DNA from: DASQLQ01 sp035629935
GTDB lineage: Bacteria > Actinomycetota > CADDZG01 > WHSQ01
Assembly (NCBI GenBank): GCA_035629935.1
Contig: DASQLQ010000058.1
Location: forward strand, 1-14,192
DNA length: 14,192 nucleotides
Direction: 5' to 3'
In this document: positions 1 through 7,100 of the stretch, piece after piece
Numbering within the stretch: position 1 is the first letter of the stretch
Layout: each line of letters opens with the position of its first letter
Made by a program: the position numbers and the translations under genes
Notes under the pieces: model-generated
Database searches by the model: none
Seen by the model: only the letters and a program-made list of their open reading frames with translations
What the model was told of the DNA's origin: nothing

Positions 1-651
1 CGCTTTCGTCCAACCAACGGCCCCGTTTGTCTGGAAGGGCAGCCTGTCGCCGATCGAGCGCCATGACTGACCGCGATTCGTTGACATCCACACGCCGCCG
101 GTGCCGATCGTGGCGAACAGACGATCGTTCTCCGCGTCGTAATCCAGCGAATCGATACGTCCTGCGTTGCGCGACAAACCTAGCCCGTTCACCGAGTCGT
201 ATCGGGGGTCGTCAACGATCAACGGCCCCTTGCCGAGTGGCTTCCATCGGCCGGTTGCCCCGGGGACCTTGGGGGCAGCCTTGATCAACCGGTCACGCTG
301 GCGAAGGGCGTTCCGGAAGGCACCCGTCGGCACCTGAGCGAACGGAGCACTGGCTCGCGACGAGAATTCGGCCTGCATGCCGGCGATCTCGGAGAACTCT
401 TCGGGTCGTTTGTTCGAGATGCACGCCCACCCATGGGCCGAGGGCTCGACATCGCGACTTAATACGGACCGGAACTCCGGATGCTGCGCGAGGAAAACGG
501 CACGTTCCTCGGCCTGGAACTCGCCGAAGCTCGAATACCCGGCCGGGCACAGGCTCCCCTCCATCGCTCCGGAACTCGCGTTGCCCGCGGTCTGGAACGA
601 AGCGATCAGAAAGGCCGCCAAGGCGATCCCTGCGAGATTGCGTCTGTCCAC
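1..651 (-). CDS. Secreted BNR-repeat (sialidase/VPS10-like propeller) protein, partial
   Basis: This reading frame stays open from a GTG at 651 to the left edge, so 217 N-terminal residues are seen and the C-terminus is missing. A GGGAGGGGG Shine-Dalgarno site a few bases upstream supports the GTG. Residues 1-27 form a signal peptide (RR, then a hydrophobic run to about residue 20). Residues 30-140 are a region I do not recognise, with cysteines at 35 and 77 that could pair outside the cell. From about residue 150 the sequence is typical of the first blade of a BNR/Asp-box beta-propeller: GRIDSLDYDAENDRLFAT, then GGVW, then STNRGQSW at 190-197, close to the S-x-D-x-G-x-x-W Asp box with Asn for Asp. 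Such propellers occur in secreted sialidase-like and sortilin-like proteins, but the enzymatic role cannot be told from this part. It lies 81 bases downstream of the S15-like hydrolase on the same strand and may be co-transcribed with it. Confidence 0.8.
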   Translation of the reverse strand, partial: MDRRNLAGIALAAFLIASFQTAGNASSGAMEGSLCPAGYSSFGEFQAEERAVFLAQHPEFRSVLSRDVEPSAHGWACISNKRPEEFSEIAGMQAEFSSRASAPFAQVPTGAFRNALRQRDRLIKAAPKVPGATGRWKPLGKGPLIVDDPRYDSVNGLGLSRNAGRIDSLDYDAENDRLFATIGTGGVWMSTNRGQSWRSIGDRLPFQTNGAVGWTKA

Positions 652-732
652 CGTGACCCCCTCCCACCCGCGCCCCACACCCGGTCGAGGACTCCATCTT
701 GGCCCACCGGGACCGCTACTCGAAACTGCCCC

Positions 733-2991
733 CTAGGGACGTCGAAAGTCGACGTTCGAGGTCTCGGATGCAACCGGGATGCGCAAGCTGGCCTTCTCGA
801 TCGTGATCGATGACGGGAGGTTGTTCCGGCGGAACATCGGTGTGTCTCCCTGGGTGATCTCGACCATCACCCTGTGATCTTTCTCGAAACGCCAGCCGTT
901 GCCCCACAGGTCGAAGTTGTCGCAGAGGCGGTCGGGGTTCGAGCCGGTATTGACTCTGCAAACGCCACGGGTGACCAGCGTCTGATCGCCGTTCGGGGCG
1001 ATGTCGAACATCCTTGCCGCAACCCAGTAATCGGTCCCGTTGGCGGCGTAGGTCATCGACCACGTCGGGATCCCCATCATCGTGAATGGCTCGGTGATCG
1101 GCTCGTGCTCGAACCTGACGGTCCCAGGTCCGGCGTTGGAAGTCGTCGTGTAGCACTTATCCGCTTGTGTCGAACGCGCAACGGGGTCGCTTTCGACGGC
1201 GTGCATGTCCGGCCCGCCCGACGCGGTCGACCCGAAGATCGGACTGCCCGCCTCCCACTTAAGGGTCTTCAAAGAAGGAGCAAGCTCGCGCCACGATTTG
1301 GCTCGGTATTCGATCCCGGGCTCGTCGAGCTTCAACACGTCGGTGGCGTTTGCGGCACACACCGTCGAGGTCGCTGAGACATTCGCTTTGGGCGCCTTCT
1401 TGACCGCACCACGCAGGTAGTAGTCGAGGAAACGATTGATGCGGGAGTTGATCCCGACACGAACACGCGCTGCAGCCTTGTTGAAGTTAAGGAGAGAATC
1501 CGCCCCCCGGAAGTCCTCGAGATTGCAGACGTGATGATCATCCCCGCACAGATCGCCCCATTCTTTCGGCTTGTTAGCCACGAAGTGCTGGTAATCCCCG
1601 AGGTACATCGACACCGGATAGGCCGCGTCGATCGACTTCAGCTTGTTATAGAAGCGCACGCTCTCCATCGTCGGGAACAGCGGATCAGTCCACGTAGCTG
1701 CGACGTACATCGGGAGCCTGAGGCCCTTCGACACGCGGTTCCAGAACTGCTGCTGGTAGTACGCCGAACGGTCGTTGAGGAAGGCGTTCGCAGCGGCCTC
1801 GACCGTCTCGTCTCCGTCGTACGGCTCACCGGCTTGCAACCTCGTGTAGGTCTCATCCAGCCAACTCGGGAAAGTCGTGTGGTCACCGTTCGTCAGGTTC
1901 CCCGAGGCGAACAGGCCGGTAACGATGCTCTGCTTCTCGACCCCTATCGGGTTCCGGGACAGTGCCTCCGCCGGATCCGTGGGCGCGATGAACGTCTCGC
2001 CGGTAACCGGATCGCGATCGAAGTAATGACCCGAGGGAACCAACGCTTCGACGAGGTCGGTCCAGCCATACTTGGGCACGCCGGCAGCAAGCTTCATCTT
2101 CACCTTGGCCATCGGGCTCTTCCACGACGGATCGGTGATCGCCAGCCACGTGAACCCGCCGCCGTAGGAGCCACCGACGGCGCCCACCTTCTTGGGATTG
2201 ATGTTGAAGAGGGGTTTTGCCCCGGTCGCCCTCAGCTGCGCGTCGTGGTCGGCCAGCAACCCGACGAGGTACTGATAGTCGTTTATCTCGTATCGGCGAG
2301 AGTCGAGCTGTGTCGTGCCGGTCGAGCCCTGCTCGTCCGCGTTACGGAAGCCCCGAGCGGTGTAGTTGACGACCACATACCCACGCGCCGCCCACCACGC
2401 GTTCGAGTGATGCCACTTCTCGTTCTCCGCATCGACCTTGTCGGCCTCCCACGAATTCTTGTTCCCACCACAACACCCGTGCATGAGGACGATCACGGGA
2501 TAACCCCCTTTCGGGGGCTTGATGACGGGTACCTGAGCACCCACGAGCGCCTGGGCCGCTCGGCTCGGTGGCAGCGTGATGTTGACGTCGAGACTGATCC
2601 GGTTGTCGCGTTCGGGCTGCAGGTCTTCGCCGGAAGCAGCTGCCACCTCGTCTACCGAAGCCGGCGACGGGAGCCCGGACCAGTCGTTACCCCCGGTCGC
2701 CGCGTACTTGACCGGAACGGGGATCGAGAGCGAACCGCCTCCTTCTGGGGGCAAGCCGTCGTCACAATGGATATATGGGAGCTCCGTACCGTTCGCAGGA
2801 TCGGCGTCGGCGGCATCCTTGAGCTTGCAGTCGGTTGCATCGACGAGTCCGGTGAGAGCGGCAAGGCTGTCGGCAACGAGTGGGTCGACCTCTTGAGCCC
2901 CGGCCCCCCCAGCGAACGGGAGTGCGGCCGCGACCAAGGCTAGAGCGACTACGAGGCGCACAGAGATGCGCCGATCATTGTGTCTCCCCAC
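733..2991 (-). CDS. Secreted S15/CocE-like alpha/beta hydrolase
   Basis: The product (752 residues) resembles the X-Pro dipeptidyl-peptidase S15/CocE family, serine hydrolases acting on peptides or esters. After a signal peptide (hydrophobic run at about 12-26, ending near AGA-QE at 31-34) comes a linker, then the alpha/beta hydrolase core: strand YPVIVLMHG (164-172), nucleophile elbow GGSYGGG with Ser275, probable acid Asp436 in ATWTDPLFP, and probable His469 in YLGDYQHF. An insertion at about 280-430 would form the cap. Residues 530-752 look like the C-terminal beta-sandwich of the family. The frame is open back to a TTG at 3219, but that would cover the divergent gene at 3056; the GTG at 2991 is preferred because GACAAT ends 6 bases upstream, as expected for a leaderless start. 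A GTG at 2961 would also give a good signal peptide. The substrate is not predictable. Confidence 0.88.
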   Translation of the reverse strand: MGRHNDRRISVRLVVALALVAAALPFAGGAGAQEVDPLVADSLAALTGLVDATDCKLKDAADADPANGTELPYIHCDDGLPPEGGGSLSIPVPVKYAATGGNDWSGLPSPASVDEVAAASGEDLQPERDNRISLDVNITLPPSRAAQALVGAQVPVIKPPKGGYPVIVLMHGCCGGNKNSWEADKVDAENEKWHHSNAWWAARGYVVVNYTARGFRNADEQGSTGTTQLDSRRYEINDYQYLVGLLADHDAQLRATGAKPLFNINPKKVGAVGGSYGGGFTWLAITDPSWKSPMAKVKMKLAAGVPKYGWTDLVEALVPSGHYFDRDPVTGETFIAPTDPAEALSRNPIGVEKQSIVTGLFASGNLTNGDHTTFPSWLDETYTRLQAGEPYDGDETVEAAANAFLNDRSAYYQQQFWNRVSKGLRLPMYVAATWTDPLFPTMESVRFYNKLKSIDAAYPVSMYLGDYQHFVANKPKEWGDLCGDDHHVCNLEDFRGADSLLNFNKAAARVRVGINSRINRFLDYYLRGAVKKAPKANVSATSTVCAANATDVLKLDEPGIEYRAKSWRELAPSLKTLKWEAGSPIFGSTASGGPDMHAVESDPVARSTQADKCYTTTSNAGPGTVRFEHEPITEPFTMMGIPTWSMTYAANGTDYWVAARMFDIAPNGDQTLVTRGVCRVNTGSNPDRLCDNFDLWGNGWRFEKDHRVMVEITQGDTPMFRRNNLPSSITIEKASLRIPVASETSNVDFRRP

Positions 2992-2997
2992 GGGGGA

Positions 2998-3003
2998 ATT
3001 GTC
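2998..3003 (-). promoter_or_regulatory. Candidate -10 for leaderless S15-like hydrolase gene
   Basis: On the minus strand GACAAT (four of six matches to TATAAT) is followed by TCCCCC and then the GTG start at 2991. The six-base gap would place transcription start on the start codon. No Shine-Dalgarno site is visible before this GTG. Confidence 0.4.
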
Positions 3004-3055
3004 CCATGGTGGATGCGTTATCCCTAGTGACAGGACAAAACAGGAGGTAACGGAA

Positions 3056-3448
3056 ATGGCAATCCCCGAGAAGTATGTAGACATTCTGGACAAGAAAGCT
3101 CTGGCCCACTGGGCGACGATCGGTCCTACCGGAGAGCCCCAGAACAACCCCGTCTGGTTCGATTTCGACGGCGAGCACATCCTGGTCAGCCAGACGCAAA
3201 AGCGGCAGAAGCTCCGCAACGTGAAGCGCGACCCGCGAGTTGCGCTGTCCCTCGTCGATCCGGAGAACCCCTACCGCTACATCGAGGTCCGCGGCGAGGT
3301 CGTCGACGTGACCGATGACGAGGGCAATTCGTTCATCAACAAGATGGCGCAGAAGTACCTCGGTCAGCCGGAGTACCAGTGGCACCAGCCCGGAGACAAG
3401 CGCGTGGTCGTGCGGATCCAGCCGAAGCACGCCACGGCGATGGGCTAG
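3056..3448 (+). CDS. PPOX-class F420/flavin-dependent oxidoreductase
   Basis: A 130-residue single-domain protein of the pyridoxamine-5'-phosphate-oxidase-like split-barrel fold, probably the actinobacterial F420-dependent branch (TIGR03618 type). The start has an AGGAGGT site 8 bases upstream. Family features in order: the strand around LAHWATIGPTGEPQNNPVWF (16-35), DGEHILVSQTQKRQKLRNVKRDPRVALSLVD (38-68) with the basic and Asn residues that contact the cofactor phosphate and the conserved DPRV turn, the YRYIEVRGEV strand (74-82), and the C-terminal helix and strand ending in VVVRIQPKH. Members are cytosolic dimers that use F420H2 or a flavin to reduce quinones, biliverdin or other substrates; the substrate here is unknown. 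It is divergent from the secreted hydrolase, 64 bases away, and 29 bases precede the next gene. Confidence 0.9.
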   Translation: MAIPEKYVDILDKKALAHWATIGPTGEPQNNPVWFDFDGEHILVSQTQKRQKLRNVKRDPRVALSLVDPENPYRYIEVRGEVVDVTDDEGNSFINKMAQKYLGQPEYQWHQPGDKRVVVRIQPKHATAMG

Positions 3449-3464
3449 AACTCCCACCTTTATG

Positions 3465-3470
3465 TAGGTT
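3465..3470 (+). promoter_or_regulatory. Candidate internal -10 (TAGGTT) for the 3478 gene
   Basis: TAGGTT ends 7 bases before the ATG at 3478 in the short gap after the PPOX gene; no convincing Shine-Dalgarno site is present. This suggests a leaderless transcript starting inside the apparent operon. Confidence 0.35.
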
Positions 3471-3477
3471 CGGGGGC

Positions 3478-3864
3478 ATGGCTAGATTCCCGGCCCCCAA
3501 AACCAAGACCGAAGCTCGCAACGATTGGGCGGCGGCTATCCGCACGCGCTTGCCGGAGTGGCTCGACGAGGTCGCTCCGGATGGTGGCCGCGGGATGGTG
3601 GCCGGTAACGGTGCAGTCGAGCTCGTCGTAGGTGCCAGCAAGGTCGCCGGGTTCCTTCCCACCGGGATCGGCCTGAGCGTCTACCTCTACGGGAGCTCCG
3701 ATACCGAGGTGAAGCGTATCGAGCGTCTATGCGACCGGGCCGGTGTGCCCGAGGAGGCGCGGCCCCCCCGGACGTCGAAGTACGTCCTGGTGAAAGTCAA
3801 AGACGATCCCACGCTCGATCGCGTAGCCGAAGCCGTGCGGCTGCATTGCATAGGTCGCAGATGA
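3478..3864 (+). CDS. Small conserved-looking protein of unknown function
   Basis: A 128-residue soluble protein that I do not recognise. It has no signal peptide or membrane helix. The N-terminal 30 residues (MARFPAPKTKTEARNDWAAA) are basic and helical, a hydrophobic beta segment follows at about 46-70, and the C-terminal half has a helix (TEVKRIERLCDRAG) and a strand-helix pair (KYVLVKVKDDP then TLDRVAEAVRLH), giving an alpha/beta small-domain pattern. The ATG at 3478 is preferred over the frame's earlier start, which would run inside the PPOX gene. The stop overlaps the start of the enolase-superfamily gene (ATGA at 3861-3864), so the two are very likely translated together, but this does not reveal the function. 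Confidence 0.75.
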   Translation: MARFPAPKTKTEARNDWAAAIRTRLPEWLDEVAPDGGRGMVAGNGAVELVVGASKVAGFLPTGIGLSVYLYGSSDTEVKRIERLCDRAGVPEEARPPRTSKYVLVKVKDDPTLDRVAEAVRLHCIGRR

Positions 3865-5108
3865 CACGCGTCGCTCGCATCGATCTGTATCACTTCTCGT
3901 CTCCGCTGCCGGCCACGTTCAGGCCTTCATGGATACCGGGCTTCCCTCAGAACGAGAATCGCGCCACCCTGATCAAGGTCACCACAGACGATGGGATCGA
4001 AGGATGGAGTGCGGGGCCCGCTATCGGCAAAGAGCGTGCCGGTCTCGGCCAGCTGATCGGTCCCTATCTGATCGGCGAAGACGCAACCGATATCGATCTG
4101 GTCCAACAACGTCTGCGCGAGATCTCGTATCTGGGATGGCGCAACTGGTGGATCGAACCCGCTTTCTGGGACATCAAAGGAAAGCTCGCAAACAAACCGG
4201 TGTGTGAGTTGCTGGGCGGAAGGCCGCGCAGCGTCAGGCTCTATGCATCCACCGGCGAGGTGAAGTCCCCGAAGGATCGGATAGAAGAAGCCGAAGCTCG
4301 CTACGAAGAAGGCTTCCGTTCGATCAAGCTGCGCGTCCACGAGGACGAAGCGAGTGACATCCGTCATGTAACGGAAGTAGCGAAAGCGATCGGTGACCGG
4401 ATGACGATCGGCGTTGACGCCAACCAAGCCTGGCGCGTTAATGCCGTCGCGGACGCCCCGCTGTGGGACCTGGCGCGTGCGAAACGATTCGCGGACGTCT
4501 GTGCCGACTCGCAGGTTGCATGGATCGAGGAACCGTTGCCGATGGACGCGTACGAGGATCTGAGCGCGCTGACGGAATACTCGAAGGTTCCCATCGCCGG
4601 CGGCGAGTTGCACACATCGGCGCTGCCGGAGCTCAAGATGATGATCGAACGCAAGTGTTACTCGATCTTCCAGCCCGACGCGATATTCACCGGCGGGATC
4701 CAACAGACATTCAAGATCGCTCAACTATGTCGCGAGCGCGGGTTGCTCTACACGCCACACACGTGGACGAACGGTGTCGGGTTCGCAGTAAACCTTCAAC
4801 TCATGGCGGCTGCCGGCTTCGCGGACGAGAAGGAGTTGGAGTACCCCCTGAACCCACCGGGATGGACCGCTGAGGCGCGCGACGCGATGCTCGAAGAACC
4901 CTTCGCACACGAGAAGGCCACGATCGATGTTCCCGATCGTCCCGGCCTAGGGTTCGAGATCAGTAAGAAGGCATTAAAGAAATGGGGCGATCACTACTTC
5001 ACCATGGACAAGAAACGTCTCGTGTTCTTTGCGTTGCGTGACCGCGGCATCAAAGCATCCAAAGAGATGGACCGTGCGAAGCGGAAGCGACTCGCTGAAG
5101 AGAAGTAG
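3861..5108 (+). CDS. Mandelate racemase/muconate-lactonizing family enzyme (MR subgroup)
   Basis: A 415-residue cytosolic enolase-superfamily enzyme that abstracts the proton alpha to a carboxylate, with Mg2+ as cofactor. The N-terminal capping domain (1-125) ends with the family block EPAFWDIKGKLANKPVCELLGG. In the barrel, the second-strand motif is K156-L-R158 (a KxR form of the KxK motif). Metal ligands are expected at Asp186 (GVDANQAW), the Glu pair 223/224 (WIEEP) and Glu249 (GGE). Asp273 and His300 (TPHTW) make the His-Asp dyad typical of the mandelate racemase subgroup, which is mostly acid-sugar dehydratases. The last 35 residues form a Lys/Arg-rich tail. The ATG overlaps the upstream stop by four bases, implying translational coupling. 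No sugar transporter or catabolic gene lies nearby, so the substrate is open. Confidence 0.88.
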   Translation: MTRVARIDLYHFSSPLPATFRPSWIPGFPQNENRATLIKVTTDDGIEGWSAGPAIGKERAGLGQLIGPYLIGEDATDIDLVQQRLREISYLGWRNWWIEPAFWDIKGKLANKPVCELLGGRPRSVRLYASTGEVKSPKDRIEEAEARYEEGFRSIKLRVHEDEASDIRHVTEVAKAIGDRMTIGVDANQAWRVNAVADAPLWDLARAKRFADVCADSQVAWIEEPLPMDAYEDLSALTEYSKVPIAGGELHTSALPELKMMIERKCYSIFQPDAIFTGGIQQTFKIAQLCRERGLLYTPHTWTNGVGFAVNLQLMAAAGFADEKELEYPLNPPGWTAEARDAMLEEPFAHEKATIDVPDRPGLGFEISKKALKKWGDHYFTMDKKRLVFFALRDRGIKASKEMDRAKRKRLAEEK

Positions 5109-5112
5109 CGCG

Positions 5113-5484
5113 TTACTTGGTTACGTGGATCTCGCCGCACATGCCGGTGCAGCCGCCCGAACCGACCGAGGAATGTCCGGGCTGAGTGCAGCGATAAAGG
5201 TACGAACCCTTCTTCTTGAAGGTCTTCGACGTTTTCCCACCATTGGCATCGATATCGGAGTTCTTCTTCCAGTTCGGCGTGTAGGCCTTGACCGTGTGGG
5301 TGGAGGTCGTGGTGTTCTTCCACACGACCTTCGTCCCAACGGTGATGTGCTTGAAGTCGGGTTGCCACTGGAAGGATCCGGCACTACCCGTGGCCTTGAT
5401 CGTGACCTTCCCTCCACCGGCAGGGGCCTGGAAAAGAGCCAGGGCACAGACGGCGAGGGCGATCACGGTCAGTCGACGGGTCAT
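5113..5484 (-). CDS. Secreted cupredoxin (plastocyanin/azurin-like copper protein)
   Basis: A 123-residue type 1 copper protein, likely an exported electron carrier. MTRRLTVIALAVCALALF forms a signal peptide; a Cys at 13 gives no clear lipobox. The mature part has the cupredoxin strands WQPDFKHITVGTKVVWKN and a STHTVKAY motif supplying His63. The C-terminal copper loop gives Cys99 (YLYRC), His104 (QPGH) and Met115 (TGMCGEI), a complete His-Cys-His-Met set. The His-Met spacing is longer than in a typical plastocyanin, and two extra cysteines at 112 and 116 flank the Met. The frame is open to an ATG at 5511 and has another at 5490; the one at 5484 is chosen because it gives the cleanest signal peptide and has CAGAAT eight bases upstream. 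It is tail to tail with the enolase-family gene, four bases apart. Confidence 0.85.
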   Translation of the reverse strand: MTRRLTVIALAVCALALFQAPAGGGKVTIKATGSAGSFQWQPDFKHITVGTKVVWKNTTTSTHTVKAYTPNWKKNSDIDANGGKTSKTFKKKGSYLYRCTQPGHSSVGSGGCTGMCGEIHVTK

Positions 5485-5545
5485 CTCCATAGATTCTGCC
5501 CGGAAATCCATCTCCCGCCAACCACCCTGGCCGATACTCCACTAC

Positions 5546-5565
5546 CCCGCACTTATCTCTGCGGG
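5546..5565. promoter_or_regulatory. Inverted repeat enclosing a -10-like TTATCT
   Basis: CCCGCA at 5546-5551 and TGCGGG at 5560-5565 form a perfect six-base inverted repeat around the eight-base CTTATCTC. TTATCT at 5553-5558 could be the -10 of the 5585 gene, placing an operator-like palindrome across its promoter in the divergent gap. It could equally be a short RNA hairpin. Confidence 0.35.
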
Positions 5566-5584
5566 CCGGGATTGGAGGGCGTGG

Positions 5585-5821
5585 ATGCAGCAGCAGCTGC
5601 CAGACTGGGAGGGAGACCTGGTCGAGGAAGCGATCGCCGAGGCGGAGCGTCGCCTCGAGGGCGAAAAGGAGACTGCCAAGAAACGGCAGTTACAGCTCGA
5701 TCGAGAAAAGGCCTACCACCGCTTGGCCGTCGAGATCGATCGCCCGAAACGCAAGAAAGCCGGGCCGGGGCAACTTTCGTTTTTTCCTACCGATCCACAA
5801 CTCTTCGACGACGCGGGTTGA
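5585..5821 (+). CDS. Small coiled-coil protein with QLSFF clamp-binding-like motif
   Basis: A 78-residue, very charged protein with no recognised family. GGAGGG five bases before the ATG at 5585 fixes the start; the open frame upstream overlaps the cupredoxin gene. Residues 8-50 are Glu/Lys/Arg/Ala-rich and predicted helical, probably a coiled coil. A basic stretch (RPKRKK, 53-58) follows, then GPGQLSFFPTD at 60-70. QLSFF (63-67) closely resembles the QL[SD]LF-type peptide by which bacterial DNA-replication and repair proteins bind the DnaN sliding clamp. A second shorter QLF occurs at 72-74. A role on DNA is an inference from this motif and the basic patch only. Its stop overlaps the TTG start of the PBP4 gene, so the two are likely co-translated. 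Confidence 0.72.
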   Translation: MQQQLPDWEGDLVEEAIAEAERRLEGEKETAKKRQLQLDREKAYHRLAVEIDRPKRKKAGPGQLSFFPTDPQLFDDAG

Positions 5822-7026
5822 GGCGTAGCACCACCCTCTTTCTACTAACCGCCTGCGTACTTCTTTCTTCTTCGGCCCCCGCAGGGGCCCGGGCGGCGTG
5901 GAAGCAACGGATCGATCGCATCGTTGCCGGGCGCGCCGTCGGAGTCGCCGTTAGAGAAGAAGGAAAGGTTCTGTACCGGCGCGACGCCACACGATCGCGC
6001 ATCCCGGCGTCAAACGAGAAGCTGCTGATGTCCATGGCGCTGCTCGACCAGGTCGGTCCCGAGCTCACGATCGAAACAACGGCGGCCACGGTTGCACTTG
6101 ATCAAACGGTTGTTACCGGAGACCTGTGGTTGCTCGGCGAAGGCGACCCCACCCTTGCGGGCAGCAACCGCTATGCGGAGTCGCTCCGCATAGAAGCGAC
6201 CCGGCTCGGCGATATTGCGCGCGCCGTTCGGCAGGCCGGCATCGAACGCGTCGAAGGAAGTGTGATGGGAAGCACGGGCTACTTCTCTCACGACTGGTTC
6301 GCGTCGGGATGGAAGTCCGGATACCCGGCCGACGAATGCCCACTCCCATCGGCCATCACCTACAACGGCAACCAAGAAGGCGGACATCACTTCGACAATC
6401 CGGAATTCCGGGCCGCGGCCACCCTCACCAAGAAGCTCGAAGCGTTGGGTGTCCCGGTACGCGGCCGGCCGGGAGCCGACCAACCGCCCGGGAACCTGAG
6501 TGGCCTCGCGTCGATCGAATCCACGACGCTCGAAAACATCATGACGCCGATGAACCACGACTCACTCAATTTCGACGCGGAGGTGCTCGGTAAGAGACTC
6601 GGCGTCGAACGCTTCGGACGACCTGGAACGATCGCGAAAGGAGCCAGGGCGATCCGCTCCTGGGCTTCGAGTCACGGAGTGGGGCTCGAGGCCCACGACT
6701 CATCCGGCCTCTCGTACAACAACCGGGTCGCGCCGATGGGGATCGCTCGATTGTTAGGGATCGCAGAGCGCAGCGAATGGGGCGACGCGTTACGTCGCAC
6801 TCTTCCCAAGGCAGGACGCGGAACATTGGAGGGCCGCATGAAAGGGATCCGAGTGCGGGCTAAGACGGGAACGCTCACCGACATCTCCACCTTGTCCGGC
6901 TGGGTGTGGTTGCGCAGGCGGTCGGCATGGGCAGAGTTCTCGATCATGTCTGGGGGCATGCCCAAGACCAGCGCCGCCGACCTCGAGAACCGGATCGTCC
7001 GGGTACTGACCCGCTCCGCCACCTAA
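5818..7026 (+). CDS. dacB: PBP4-type D-alanyl-D-alanine carboxypeptidase/endopeptidase (S13)
   Basis: A 402-residue exported penicillin-binding protein of family S13, which trims or opens peptide cross-links in peptidoglycan. A signal peptide covers about 1-26 (LFLLTACVLLSSSAPAGARA). Catalytic motifs: SxxK as S65-N-E-K68, SxN as S249-L-N251, and KTG at 349-351. The segment TGDLWLLGEGDPTL near 100-113 and DSSGLSYNNRVAP near 294-306 are also typical of the family. The length is somewhat short for PBP4, implying a reduced inserted domain. The frame is open back to 5029 but that part is antisense to the cupredoxin; the TTG at 5818 overlaps the upstream TGA (TTGA) and gives an ideal signal peptide, and no other start lies before the SxxK motif. 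It has no Shine-Dalgarno site of its own, consistent with translational coupling. Confidence 0.9.
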   Translation: MRRSTTLFLLTACVLLSSSAPAGARAAWKQRIDRIVAGRAVGVAVREEGKVLYRRDATRSRIPASNEKLLMSMALLDQVGPELTIETTAATVALDQTVVTGDLWLLGEGDPTLAGSNRYAESLRIEATRLGDIARAVRQAGIERVEGSVMGSTGYFSHDWFASGWKSGYPADECPLPSAITYNGNQEGGHHFDNPEFRAAATLTKKLEALGVPVRGRPGADQPPGNLSGLASIESTTLENIMTPMNHDSLNFDAEVLGKRLGVERFGRPGTIAKGARAIRSWASSHGVGLEAHDSSGLSYNNRVAPMGIARLLGIAERSEWGDALRRTLPKAGRGTLEGRMKGIRVRAKTGTLTDISTLSGWVWLRRRSAWAEFSIMSGGMPKTSAADLENRIVRVLTRSAT

Positions 7027-7047
7027 TAGGGGGAGGCCCCTTTACGT

Positions 7048-7069
7048 AAGGTCCCCGGGGCGCGACCTT
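7048..7069 (+). other. Weak stem-loop after the PBP4 gene
   Basis: AAGGTC (7048-7053) and GACCTT (7064-7069) form a six-base stem with a ten-base GC-rich loop, 21 bases after the PBP4 stop. It is followed by only TTG, so it is a poor intrinsic terminator but may slow transcription between the two gene pairs. Confidence 0.25.
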
Positions 7070-7100
7070 TGACGAGCTAGGCAGACAGGAGGATTGCCAA

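Noticed and set aside
1531..2943. 470-residue plus-strand open frame
   Set aside because: It is fully antisense to the S15-like hydrolase, which has a signal peptide and a catalytic triad. The plus-strand product is Arg/Val-rich with no domain pattern.
2992..3219. 76-residue N-terminal extension of the S15-like protein
   Set aside because: It would run across the divergent PPOX gene and bury the signal peptide.
3927..4724. 265-residue minus-strand open frame
   Set aside because: It is antisense to the enolase-superfamily gene, whose metal-binding motifs are intact. High-GC genes commonly leave such open antisense frames.
5029..5817. 263-residue N-terminal extension of the PBP4 protein
   Set aside because: It overlaps three other genes and its composition is shadow-like; the signal peptide begins at the TTG at 5818.
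7069..7074. TTGACG as the -35 of the YidD-fusion gene
   Set aside because: It lies only 27 bases from the ATG, so a -10 at normal spacing would fall in the Shine-Dalgarno site.
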